From contig VDMG01000142.1 of NCBI GenBank assembly GCA_006514895.1, positions 1 to 32,645 on the forward strand: a stretch of 32,645 nucleotides of DNA, given 5' to 3'. The stretch comes from Beijerinckiaceae bacterium (GTDB lineage: Bacteria; Pseudomonadota; Alphaproteobacteria; Rhizobiales; Beijerinckiaceae). A model generated the notes under the pieces. It did not search any database. It was not told where the DNA came from and worked only from the letters and a program-made list of their open reading frames with translations. The translations under genes were made by a program, and so were the position numbers. Of the stretch, positions 1 to 8,897 are shown in pieces; position 1 is the first letter of the stretch, and each line of letters begins with the position of its first letter.

Positions 1-45
1 ATCAACCACGCCCGCACCAACCTCGACAAAGCCGAGGCCGCATGA
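1..45 (+). CDS. C-terminal end of a truncated CDS (...INHARTNLDKAEAA*)
   Basis: Frame 1 is open from base 1 to a TGA at 43-45; only 14 codons are visible. Confidence 0.3.
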   Translation: MNHARTNLDKAEAA

Positions 46-133
46 ATTATTTGACGGCAATTGAGAGTCGGGACACTAGCTGTATTTGCCTGTCCGCCAC
101 GAACACGCCGGAAGTCGATCGAGGTGTGGCGGT

Positions 134-622
134 TTACGTGGGTTGAAAAAACTCGATCAATGGCCCTTTTCCACGACCGGCTACCCGGACTTCAGATCCG
201 GGGCCTGCGAATTCACTATATCGAATTGTTGTAACGAGCTGGTAGAGGCCGGCTGGGATATTGGTGCCTACGCCAGTGCCATCGCTCGCGGGTACAATTG
301 TTACATTGTCGTATTTTAGCGGAGATCCGCCCGGGGCAAACACCGGAAAGCCCGGTACACGTATAGCCGGCGGTAAAGGTGGAACGGTAGGCAGGTCAAT
401 CGGACTGACAGGATTGAGAAATGCGTCAAGCATCCAAGCTCCGCCAATTGAGCCCCCAGCCGTTTCCCAGTGGAACGCCAGGCTCCAAGGGTCTGCAGCG
501 TTCGGAGCGCCTAGTGTGCCGACCGTAATAAATCTGGCCGCGCCCGGAGTAGCCCCGAGGTTGGAGACTATGCCTAGGTCATCAATATCTAATGGGAATG
601 ATATTGTTGAAATTATCGGCAT
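134..622 (-). CDS. Hypothetical protein, 162 aa
   Basis: ORF preceded by a strong Shine-Dalgarno on the minus strand (AGGAGGAAAGAATATG). No family recognised. Confidence 0.6.
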   Translation of the reverse strand: MPIISTISFPLDIDDLGIVSNLGATPGAARFITVGTLGAPNAADPWSLAFHWETAGGSIGGAWMLDAFLNPVSPIDLPTVPPLPPAIRVPGFPVFAPGGSPLKYDNVTIVPASDGTGVGTNIPAGLYQLVTTIRYSEFAGPGSEVRVAGRGKGPLIEFFQPT

Positions 623-953
623 ATTCTTTCCTCCTAATTGCGAGCAAAATCCTCATCTGTTCCCTCGAATGGAAGGATTGGATGCCGGAGGAGTGACCGG
701 GCTGGATGTTGGCCGCCTCCGGATTCCGCCCTAAAAATTCAAAGTCCAATCATCGAATGATTATACAAAAACCGGTTCGGCGCGCCCTCTGTTCAGGGGA
801 CGCAGTTTCAATATTAAACGCGCCATGCTTCCGCGATTCCAAAACAGTTGTAAGATCGCTGGTCATCAATACCGAGGCGCCGCCGCTCGGCCCATAAGTT
901 CGTTTGAAGCTTGGGCGGAAGCCAACGAAGCGCCGCGGCGGGAGGAGACGATA

Positions 954-2891
954 ATGTCCGGGAAGATCTATCCAATCGCTCCAGGCTGGAAGCAACGAGC
1001 CTATGTCGATAGCGCCAAATACCGAGAACTCTATGCCCGCTCGGTCACCGATCCGGAGTCATTCTGGGCCGGCGAAGCCGGCCGCATCGATTGGATCAAA
1101 CCCTTCACGCGGGTCAAAAACACGTCTTTCGGCCCTGGCCCCGTCTCGATCAAATGGTTCGAGGACGGCACCACCAATGTCGCGCAAAATTGCATCGACC
1201 GGCATCTGCTCCGGCTCAAGAACCGCACCGCGATCATTTGGGAAGGCGATGACCCGAAGGATTCGAAACATATTACCTACCAGGAACTCTACGGCGAGGT
1301 CTGCCGCCTCGCCAATGTCCTCAAGGCGCATGGCGTCAAGAAGGGCGACACGGTCACGATCTATCTGCCGATGATTCCCGAGGCGGCCTGTGCGATGCTC
1401 GCATGCGCGCGGATCGGCGCGATCCATTCGGTGGTATTTGGCGGCTTCTCTGCCGATTCGCTCGCCGGTCGGATCGAGGATTGCCACTCGAAACTCCTCA
1501 TCACCGCCGACGAAGGGCGGCGCGGCGGCCGCACGACGCCACTTAAGGCGCACGCCGACGAGGCTGTCGCGAAAGCAAGCGGAATCGTCGAGACCATGCT
1601 TGTTGTCCGGCATACCCGCGGCACTGTTGCCTGGATGGACGGCCGCGACGTCTGGTACCACGAGGCCACGGCAAAAGCTGCGATGGAATGCCCTTGCGCC
1701 GAAATGAACGCGGAAGACCCTTTATTTATCCTCTATACATCGGGCTCGACCGGCACGCCGAAGGGCGTTGTGCATACAACGGCGGGCTATCTCATCTTTG
1801 CCGCGATGACCCATCACTATGTTTTCGATTATCATGACGGCGACATTTATTGGTGCACCGCCGACGTCGGCTGGGTAACCGGGCACAGTTATATCGTCTA
1901 TGGTCCGCTCGCCAATGGCGCCATCACACTCATGTTCGAAGGCATCCCGACCTACCCGAGCGTGTCGCGCTTTTGGGAGGTCGTCGACAAGCATCGGGTC
2001 AATATTCTTTACACGGCGCCGACCGCGATCCGCGCGCTGATGCGCGCCGGCGACGCGCCGGTCAAGGCAACGAGCCGTGCCTCGCTGCGGCTTCTAGGTA
2101 CGGTCGGCGAGCCGATCAATCCGGAAGCCTGGGAGTGGTATCACCGCGTGGTCGGCGACGACCGCTGCCCGATCGTCGATACCTGGTGGCAAACCGAGAC
2201 CGGCGGCATTGTCATCACGCCCCTGCCCGGCGCGACGGATCTAAAGCCTGGCTCGGCGACGCGGCCCTTCTTCGGGATCAAACCGGAAGTGGTCGATACC
2301 GAAGGAAAAATCCTCGAAGGCCCTTGCTCGGGCAATCTGGTTATCGCCGATTCCTGGCCCGGCCAAATGCGCACGATTCATGGCGACCACGAGCGCTTCG
2401 TGCGCACCTATTTTTCAGCCTACCCAGGCAAATATTTCACCAGCGATGGCTGCCGCCGTGACGCCGACGGCGATTATTGGATCACCGGCCGCGTCGACGA
2501 TGTCATCAACGTCTCCGGTCACCGGCTCGGCACTGCGGAGGTGGAGAGTTCCCTCGTCGCCCATGAAATGGTCGCGGAAGCCGCCGTCGTCGGCTATCCG
2601 CACGACATCAAGGGCCAGGGCATCTATGCCTATGTCACCTTGATGATCGGGGCCGAGCAGAGCGAGGAACTCCGCGCGGAGCTCGTCGCTTGGGTGCGCA
2701 AGGATATTGGGCCGATCGCCAGCCCGGACATCATTCATTTCGCGACGGGGTTGCCGAAGACCCGTTCCGGCAAGATCATGCGCCGCATCTTGCGCAAAAT
2801 CGCCGAGAGGGAATTCCATGCACTCGGTGATATTTCGACTTTGGCCGATCCCGCTGTTGTCGAAGAATTGATACGCAACCGAATTGGTTGA
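954..2891 (+). CDS. acsA: Acetyl-CoA synthetase (AMP-forming)
   Basis: Motifs [78 protein letters not shown]. Preferred ATG at 954 with GGAGGAG just upstream (the listed ORF starts at 825). Confidence 0.96.
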   Translation: MSGKIYPIAPGWKQRAYVDSAKYRELYARSVTDPESFWAGEAGRIDWIKPFTRVKNTSFGPGPVSIKWFEDGTTNVAQNCIDRHLLRLKNRTAIIWEGDDPKDSKHITYQELYGEVCRLANVLKAHGVKKGDTVTIYLPMIPEAACAMLACARIGAIHSVVFGGFSADSLAGRIEDCHSKLLITADEGRRGGRTTPLKAHADEAVAKASGIVETMLVVRHTRGTVAWMDGRDVWYHEATAKAAMECPCAEMNAEDPLFILYTSGSTGTPKGVVHTTAGYLIFAAMTHHYVFDYHDGDIYWCTADVGWVTGHSYIVYGPLANGAITLMFEGIPTYPSVSRFWEVVDKHRVNILYTAPTAIRALMRAGDAPVKATSRASLRLLGTVGEPINPEAWEWYHRVVGDDRCPIVDTWWQTETGGIVITPLPGATDLKPGSATRPFFGIKPEVVDTEGKILEGPCSGNLVIADSWPGQMRTIHGDHERFVRTYFSAYPGKYFTSDGCRRDADGDYWITGRVDDVINVSGHRLGTAEVESSLVAHEMVAEAAVVGYPHDIKGQGIYAYVTLMIGAEQSEELRAELVAWVRKDIGPIASPDIIHFATGLPKTRSGKIMRRILRKIAEREFHALGDISTLADPAVVEELIRNRIG

Positions 2892-3050
2892 ACCACGTTT
2901 AGGAGGTGTAACCGGAAAAGCTCTATTAACCGCATCTTAACCACTGCTGGAGATTGTCGCATGGATTGTCCGTAGCCGTTAATATTTTTGAACCAAAGCT
3001 CCGCTAAACCCGGCTCTCAATGGTTCCTTCAGTATTCGATTGGCACGTAG

Positions 3051-3599
3051 ATGATTAACTACAGAATTAATCTTGGCCGCGGTGTCGACACGATCCGTAT
3101 TGGCACCGCTCTTTTCGCGGGCTTGGCAGTTTGGGTGGCGGCGGGAGAGGCGAGAGCGCGGGAAGTTGTCGCGTTTTCTCAAAGCTATCCAGCCGGTACG
3201 ATCATCATCAAGCAAAGCGAGCGGAAGCTTTATTTCACCACGGGAACAGGGACCGCCATTCGCTATCCGATCGCGATCGGCCGGGCGGGCAAGGCGTGGC
3301 AGGGCGAAACCTTTGTGCAAGGCAAGTTCGTCGCGCCCGCTTGGGAGGCGCCCTGGGTCGTTCTGCGCGATCATCCGGGGCTTTCGAGGGTTATCCCCGG
3401 CGGCTCGCCGCGCAACCCAATGGGCGCCGCCGCGATCACCCTGAACCTTTCCGAGGTCGCGATCCACGGAACCACAGTGAGCATGCGCAGATCCGTCGGC
3501 ACCGCCGCTTCCTACGGGTGCATCAGGATGTATAATGAAGATGTGATGGACCTTTATCATCGCGTCGACGTCGGGACTCCGGTCGTCGCGATTCCGTAA
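3051..3599 (+). CDS. L,D-transpeptidase (YkuD/ErfK family), exported
   Basis: N-terminal hydrophobic segment; catalytic motif HGTT...SYGCIRMYNEDVMDLY. Confidence 0.88.
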   Translation: MINYRINLGRGVDTIRIGTALFAGLAVWVAAGEARAREVVAFSQSYPAGTIIIKQSERKLYFTTGTGTAIRYPIAIGRAGKAWQGETFVQGKFVAPAWEAPWVVLRDHPGLSRVIPGGSPRNPMGAAAITLNLSEVAIHGTTVSMRRSVGTAASYGCIRMYNEDVMDLYHRVDVGTPVVAIP

Positions 3600-3675
3600 C
3601 ACGCCTTCAATCCGCATGCGTTCGGATAGAAGAAGCAGGCTTCGCTTATAATCCCTAGGCTGCTCATTTTACCCT

Positions 3676-3778
3676 AGACCATGATCGCTTCAAGATGAAG
3701 CGCTCATGGTCTCTATGTATTTGTTTTCTCGCATGATCTTATCCAAAAAGTCTGCAACTTTTTGGGATCATGCTCTAG
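3676..3778. repeat. Intergenic double-hairpin repeat, copy A
   Basis: Hairpin 1 at 3676-3712 (AGACCATGATCGCTTCA / TGAAGCGCTCATGGTCT, 16 of 17 pairing). Hairpin 2 at 3731-3772 (GCATGATC..CCAAAAAGT-CTGCA-ACTTTTTGGGATCATGC). Confidence 0.7.
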
Positions 3779-4047
3779 CCTATGGAAACCACCGGTGCAT
3801 TGCCGCACGCGGGGACTTTATTTCCATCGCGGATTGGTCTAACCAGTTTCTCCGGTCTGGATGTCCCGCTTGTGCCGGTATCCAGCCAGGGCAGACTCAT
3901 TGTTGCGGCAATGCTGCTTACCGGCATTGCTGGATAGTTGCGTTTGATTGGCGTAGTGTCCGGCGCGGACGCCTTGATCTATGCCCCGCGGGCGGGCCGC
4001 CGGGGGCGCGATAGGCGGGCCTATTGGTCATTTGCAGGGAGTAATCG

Positions 4048-4317
4048 GTGGAAACGAAAGCCCTCGATCATACCGAGCTTGCCAATCAGATCATCGACGT
4101 GATCGTCAAGGAAGGAATGGTTGACCGTGAGAAGGCTACCCTCGATGCGACGATTGAAAGCCTGGATTTGAAATCGATCGACATCGTGATGATCTTGACG
4201 GCCATCGAGGAAAAATTCGACGTCTATATTCCGATGGATGGTCCTTTCCATGAGGCAAAGAACATTGGCGATTTGATTGACGCCATCGCCGCCTACATCA
4301 TCAAAGAAAAAAACTGA
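4048..4317 (+). CDS. Acyl carrier protein, 89 aa (GTG start)
   Basis: ACP-like fold signature ...IESLDLKSIDIVMILTAIEEKFDVYIPM...; GGGAG upstream; directly abuts the KAS gene. Confidence 0.85.
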   Translation: METKALDHTELANQIIDVIVKEGMVDREKATLDATIESLDLKSIDIVMILTAIEEKFDVYIPMDGPFHEAKNIGDLIDAIAAYIIKEKN

Positions 4318-5541
4318 ATGACTGACGCGCGGCGAATCGTCGTCACCGGCATCGGAGCTGTTTCCGCCGCGGGAATGGGCGCACCGGCTCTCTGGCAGGC
4401 CGCGCGCGACGGCCGTTCCTGTGTCGGCGAGGCGCGCTTCGCAAGACCCTACCGGGGCCGCATAAGGATTGCCGCCCAAGTCCAGGATTTCGATCCTTCC
4501 GCCTATCTTACGGCAAGCGAATTGCCCTTCTGCGATCCCGTCACGCAATACCTGCTTGTGGCCGCCGACGAAGCGATCGGCCAGGCCGGACTTGCGTCCG
4601 CCAAACCCATGGGTCCGCGCACCGCCACCATCATCGGCACCGGCATTGGCGGCATGCACACGATTGAAAACGGGCTCTATCTGACGCTGGTTGAACAGGG
4701 TCGTCCGGATCCCTTGACGATCCCTCGTCTGATCCCGAGCGCCTGTCCCTCCCTCCTGAGCATCCGCTATGGGTCGACTGGACCATGCTTTGCTGTCTCG
4801 AGCGCCTGCTCCTCGGCGACGCAGGCGATCGGTATAGGCGTCCATCTCATCCGCTCCGGGCTCGCCGATTGCGCCATCGTCGGCGGAACCGAAGATTGTG
4901 TCTCCAATAGTGCGATGTTGGCTTGGGAAGCGCTGCGGGTGCTCACACCGGACACTTGCCGGCCTTTTTCCAAGGGCCGCAACGGCATGGTCCTCGGCGC
5001 CGGCGCCGCTGTGTTCATCCTTGAAGAAGCGGAACTGGCCGGCGCCCGGGGTGCCGAAGCACTCGTTGAAATCGCCGGCTACGGAACCTCGGCCGATGCC
5101 AAGGATCCCGTGCGGCCCGATGTTGACGGAGCCGCCGCATGCATGCGCAACGCCTTGGCCGACGCCGAGGCCGAAGCCGAAGAAATCGACTATGTCAATG
5201 CGCATGGAACCGGGACGACCGCGAACGACGTTACGGAATCAGAGGCGCTGCGGCTTGTTTTCGGCGGGCGGCTCCCGAACCTGCCGGTTTCCTCGACGAA
5301 ACCTATCCACGGCCATGCGCTGGGCGCCGCCGGCGCCCTCGAGCTTGTCGTGACGATCGGCGCCGTCCGCGACAATGTTGCGCCGCCAACCATCAACTGG
5401 CGCGAGGCGGATGCCAAATGCCCCGTCGACGCCGTGCCAAACGAGGCGCGTCCCATGCTGATCCGGACCGCCCTGACCAATTCCTTCGCTTTCGGAGGAA
5501 TTAATGCAAGCCTCATCGTCCGTCGCGCCACCGCGGCATGA
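4318..5541 (+). CDS. Beta-ketoacyl-ACP synthase (KAS II-like)
   Basis: Active-site Cys in SSACSSATQAI, His in NAHGTGTTANDVTE, His in HGHALGAAGALE. Confidence 0.93.
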   Translation: MTDARRIVVTGIGAVSAAGMGAPALWQAARDGRSCVGEARFARPYRGRIRIAAQVQDFDPSAYLTASELPFCDPVTQYLLVAADEAIGQAGLASAKPMGPRTATIIGTGIGGMHTIENGLYLTLVEQGRPDPLTIPRLIPSACPSLLSIRYGSTGPCFAVSSACSSATQAIGIGVHLIRSGLADCAIVGGTEDCVSNSAMLAWEALRVLTPDTCRPFSKGRNGMVLGAGAAVFILEEAELAGARGAEALVEIAGYGTSADAKDPVRPDVDGAAACMRNALADAEAEAEEIDYVNAHGTGTTANDVTESEALRLVFGGRLPNLPVSSTKPIHGHALGAAGALELVVTIGAVRDNVAPPTINWREADAKCPVDAVPNEARPMLIRTALTNSFAFGGINASLIVRRATAA

Positions 5542-5987
5542 CCGAGCGCGATCCTGCGCAAACTGGCGCGAGCGCCTTGGCACCGGAGCCAGGTACGGAT
5601 GCGCCGATTTGCATTCACCCGATCAGGGTCAGGACCGAGCCAGGCGAGGTCGCCAGATTTTCGCGCGAGACAGGAGGCATCGGGACCGGCGATTTCGTCC
5701 CTCTCACCTTCCCGTTCCGCTGGCTTGGGCTTCCCGCCATTCGCGGCGTGATCTTGCAATCGATCGGCGGCGAAGGCTTTCTGCCGGTTCATGAAGCGCA
5801 AAGTTTTGCCTATGAATCGAGCCTGCGGATCGACACCGATTATGTCCTCGCCGTCGAGATTGGGTCCAGTGACAAGCCGCCGCGTCTGATTGTGACAATG
5901 GTGGTTTCCACCCTGGAGGGGGAGGTTTGCGCTCGTCTCGAAACCGTATTGCGGATCGTGCGGCTCACTCAAGAGACACCATCATGA
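5538..5987 (+). CDS. MaoC-N/hotdog-type dehydratase-like protein, probably non-catalytic half
   Basis: ATGA overlap with the KAS gene; hotdog-like sequence without the DNPxH dehydratase motif. Confidence 0.6.
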   Translation: MTERDPAQTGASALAPEPGTDAPICIHPIRVRTEPGEVARFSRETGGIGTGDFVPLTFPFRWLGLPAIRGVILQSIGGEGFLPVHEAQSFAYESSLRIDTDYVLAVEIGSSDKPPRLIVTMVVSTLEGEVCARLETVLRIVRLTQETPS

Positions 5988-6433
5988 TCGCAGCCGAAGG
6001 ATCGCCGGCGCCACTGGACTGGCCAAACGCCGGAGAGGCCATCGGCGGGCAAGATTTTGGGCCTTTCGAGCGTGAAACGCTCGTGCGTTATGCGTTGGTT
6101 TCCGGCGACGACAATCCGCTGCATCTCGACCCGGAAGCAGCAAAGGCAGCCGGTCTCGCCGGGCCGCCTGTCCACGGAATGCTGATGCTCTCCTGTTTCG
6201 AGCCCTTGATCATGGGATGGCGGCGGGATCTCTTCATCACGCGGCTTTCGGCTAAGTTTTTACGGCCGCTGCTTGCCGGCGAAGGCATTCGCGTTTTGGG
6301 CCGAGTCCTGCGCAGCCAGAAAGTCCCCAAGCTTGAACTCGTTCTGCGGTTGACCGCGCGGGGTCCCAATGATGACCTTGTGATTTTGGCGGAAGCGACG
6401 GTTCTGCTCAAAAACACAAGCCCGCTTAGCTGA
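5984..6433 (+). CDS. MaoC-like (R)-specific enoyl/acyl dehydratase
   Basis: SGDDNPLHLDPEAAKAAGLAGPPVHGMLMLS hydratase-2 motif; ATGA overlap with the upstream CDS. Preferred start 5984 (listed ORF starts at 5927). Confidence 0.85.
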   Translation: MIAAEGSPAPLDWPNAGEAIGGQDFGPFERETLVRYALVSGDDNPLHLDPEAAKAAGLAGPPVHGMLMLSCFEPLIMGWRRDLFITRLSAKFLRPLLAGEGIRVLGRVLRSQKVPKLELVLRLTARGPNDDLVILAEATVLLKNTSPLS

Positions 6434-6434
6434 A

Positions 6435-7223
6435 ATGCAGCCGCGATCCATCCTTATCACCGGCGCATCTAGCGGTATTGGCCGCGCGCTCGCGCTCGTT
6501 TACGCGCGCCAGGGAATCTCCTTGTCGCTGATCGGGCGCGACCGCGAACGGCTGGACGCCGCCGCCGCCGCCGCCCGCGCGCGAGGCGCCGAAGTGAGCC
6601 TCGGCCAACTCGATGTGCGCGATCAAGATGGCATGGCGCAATGGATCGAGGCGGCCGACACGCGCCGTCCCTTCGATCTCGTCATCGCCAATGCGGGCAT
6701 CACAACCGGCCTCGCCCCTGGAGACCTCGCCGAGGACCCGCGCGCGGTTCGCGCCATAATTGGCATCAATCTTATTGGCGTCTTGAACACGGTTGAACCG
6801 TTGATCACGCCGATGTGCGCGCGCGGGAGTGGCCAAATCGCCTTCATCGGCTCGATCGCGGGGGTGCGCGGCTTGCCCTACGCGCCTTCCTATTGCGCGA
6901 CGAAGGCGGCGGTCCATGTCTATAGCGAATCCTTGCGCGGCCGCATCGAGGCGCGCGGCGTGCGTGTCAGTCTCATCATCCCCGGTTTTGTGAAGACCCC
7001 ATTGAACGATCGTATTGACGCCATGAAACCGCTCGAAATGACTGGCCGGGAGGCCGCGGTCCTCATTCAGCGCGGTCTCGAACGAGGCAAGGCAGTCATC
7101 GCTTTTCCGAGGTCTCTCTATTTGCTGGCGCGCCTCTCCCGCATCCTGCCAGTCAGGTTTGTGGACAAAGTTATGGCGCATTTCAAAGTTAACATACCGA
7201 AGACACAAGAGCGTATTCGTTAA
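6435..7223 (+). CDS. Short-chain dehydrogenase/reductase (3-ketoacyl or 3-ketosphinganine reductase-like)
   Basis: TGASSGIGRALA cofactor motif, NAG (IANAGIT), YxxxK (YCATKAAV). Confidence 0.9.
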   Translation: MQPRSILITGASSGIGRALALVYARQGISLSLIGRDRERLDAAAAAARARGAEVSLGQLDVRDQDGMAQWIEAADTRRPFDLVIANAGITTGLAPGDLAEDPRAVRAIIGINLIGVLNTVEPLITPMCARGSGQIAFIGSIAGVRGLPYAPSYCATKAAVHVYSESLRGRIEARGVRVSLIIPGFVKTPLNDRIDAMKPLEMTGREAAVLIQRGLERGKAVIAFPRSLYLLARLSRILPVRFVDKVMAHFKVNIPKTQERIR

Positions 7224-7302
7224 AGAATTCTTATGTCCTTCCTTTCCCCGGGGAAGCGCCTTTACGAGTCCTTAAAGTTAAACACCCCAATCACTCAATT
7301 TC

Positions 7303-7319
7303 TGCAACAAATTGTTGCA
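7303..7319. promoter_or_regulatory. 17-bp palindrome TGCAACAA-A-TTGTTGCA, possible operator
   Basis: Perfect 8-bp arms with a 1-nt centre in the AT-rich gap upstream of the GT2 gene. Confidence 0.35.
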
Positions 7320-7571
7320 ATTTGTTTGTTGTCGCAACCGCGCTTTTGGGCTTCAAAGCTTGAGTAGTGTCCATTCTTACGGCTCGTGCGAAGGGTCACG
7401 TTGCTTGCTCAACCGGCCGCGCGGCCCTCGCATCAAACAGTCCGCGCGGAAAGCCCGGTTCAGGCGGATTAAAGACGCGTTCAGAAGTTCGAGGCGTTCC
7501 TAACGCATTCAAAGACCCAGCCATGGGCGAGGGTAGTAGACCGGAAGTGACCGTGTCACGGGGGGTGGCCA

Positions 7572-8897
7572 TTGAGTTTTCTGGAACTCTTCAGAATCGT
7601 GTGCGAGACCGGCTTCCTTGCCGCCTTTTGCGGGCTCCTCTTCGTCGGCGGAGGTTTTGTGATTCTGATCGGGATCAATATTTTCGAACAAGCGACGGGC
7701 AGGCTTCTCGGCAAGCGGCTTTCGACTTCAATTCTGAGCGAAGCCGACCTCCCGCATGTTCTGGTGCAAATCCCGGTTTTCAATGAACCCGCGATGGTCG
7801 CGTACTGCTTACGGTCCGCCGCGGCCCTAGAGTGGCCCCGCGCGAAACTGCATATTCAGCTTCTCGATGACAGCACCGACAGGACGACCGCGATTGCCAG
7901 TGCCGTCGTCCGCGAATTGCGCGACCAAGGCTACAATATTGCGCATCTTCACCGGGCGGCGCGGCGCGGCTATAAAGCCGGCGCCTTGGCAGCTGGCCTC
8001 GCTCAGTCGAATGCCTCCTTCGTCGCCATTCTCGACGCCGATTTCCGGCCGCCGGCAAATTGGCTGCGGGCGGTCGTCCCGGCTTTGATCGCCGATCCAA
8101 GCGCGAGCTTCGTGCAATCGCGCTGCGAATTTGCGAACTACCGGACGAATTGGCTGACCCGCGCGCAAGGCCTTATGTTCGATGCGCATTTCGTGATGGA
8201 ACAGGCGACGCGCTTTCGGGCCGGCTGGCTGTTTCAATTCAACGGCACCGGAGGGGTTTGGCGCCGTGCGGCGATCGAGGCGGCCGGTAGCTGGTTGGGC
8301 TATTCGCTCTGCGAGGATCTCGACCTTACCATTCGCGCCGAAATCGCAGGATGGCACGGAATTTTCGCGATGGAGCCGGCCGTACCCGGACTTGTCCCCG
8401 AAAAGGTTTCCCATTGGCAGGTGCAACAAAGGCGTTGGTCCAATGGCTTTGTGCAAGTCGCCCGCAAGATGCTTGGCGAGGTCTGGACGGCCGAATGGTC
8501 CGTTTGGCGCAAGCTGTCGGCGAGTTTCCTTATCCTCATCCAGACGTTTTATCCGTGCGTCGCGCTCGCCTGCCTTTGCTTGGCTCTATGCACGATCATC
8601 CGGGGCGGCGATCTCGCCCCTTACGTGCCAGTTATCGCGACGATCGCGGCCTTGATCCTGTTCATCGGCATTGGCTTGACGCTCGTTCCCTATGTCATTT
8701 TGCGGCGAGGCTCGTTTAGGCGCTATCTCGCGACCCTCGCTTCGCTGATCCCCTTGATGATCTATATCAGCATCTCCAACGCGCCATCCATCCTGAAAAC
8801 CGTTTTCGGTGCCTCCGGCACGTGGAAGCGCACGCCGAAGACGACACCATTTCTGGACGATTTGCCGGTGGCCGAGCAGCTCAACGAGGCCGGATAA
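7572..8897 (+). CDS. Family 2 glycosyltransferase, CslA/ceramide-glycosyltransferase-like, membrane
   Basis: QIPVFNE, LLDDSTD, ILDADFRPP, CEDLDLTIRAE, QQRRW motif, C-terminal TM helices; apparent TTG start. Confidence 0.85.
   Translation: MSFLELFRIVCETGFLAAFCGLLFVGGGFVILIGINIFEQATGRLLGKRLSTSILSEADLPHVLVQIPVFNEPAMVAYCLRSAAALEWPRAKLHIQLLDDSTDRTTAIASAVVRELRDQGYNIAHLHRAARRGYKAGALAAGLAQSNASFVAILDADFRPPANWLRAVVPALIADPSASFVQSRCEFANYRTNWLTRAQGLMFDAHFVMEQATRFRAGWLFQFNGTGGVWRRAAIEAAGSWLGYSLCEDLDLTIRAEIAGWHGIFAMEPAVPGLVPEKVSHWQVQQRRWSNGFVQVARKMLGEVWTAEWSVWRKLSASFLILIQTFYPCVALACLCLALCTIIRGGDLAPYVPVIATIAALILFIGIGLTLVPYVILRRGSFRRYLATLASLIPLMIYISISNAPSILKTVFGASGTWKRTPKTTPFLDDLPVAEQLNEAG

Noticed and set aside
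1059-1661. Long antisense ORF inside acsA (200 aa, minus)
   Set aside because: Shadow ORF typical of GC-rich coding DNA; the + strand protein has clear acetyl-CoA synthetase motifs.
4021-5205. 394-aa antisense ORF across the ACP and KAS genes
   Set aside because: The sense strand carries catalytic motifs of ACP and KAS; the antisense product is Gly/Arg-rich without recognisable domains.
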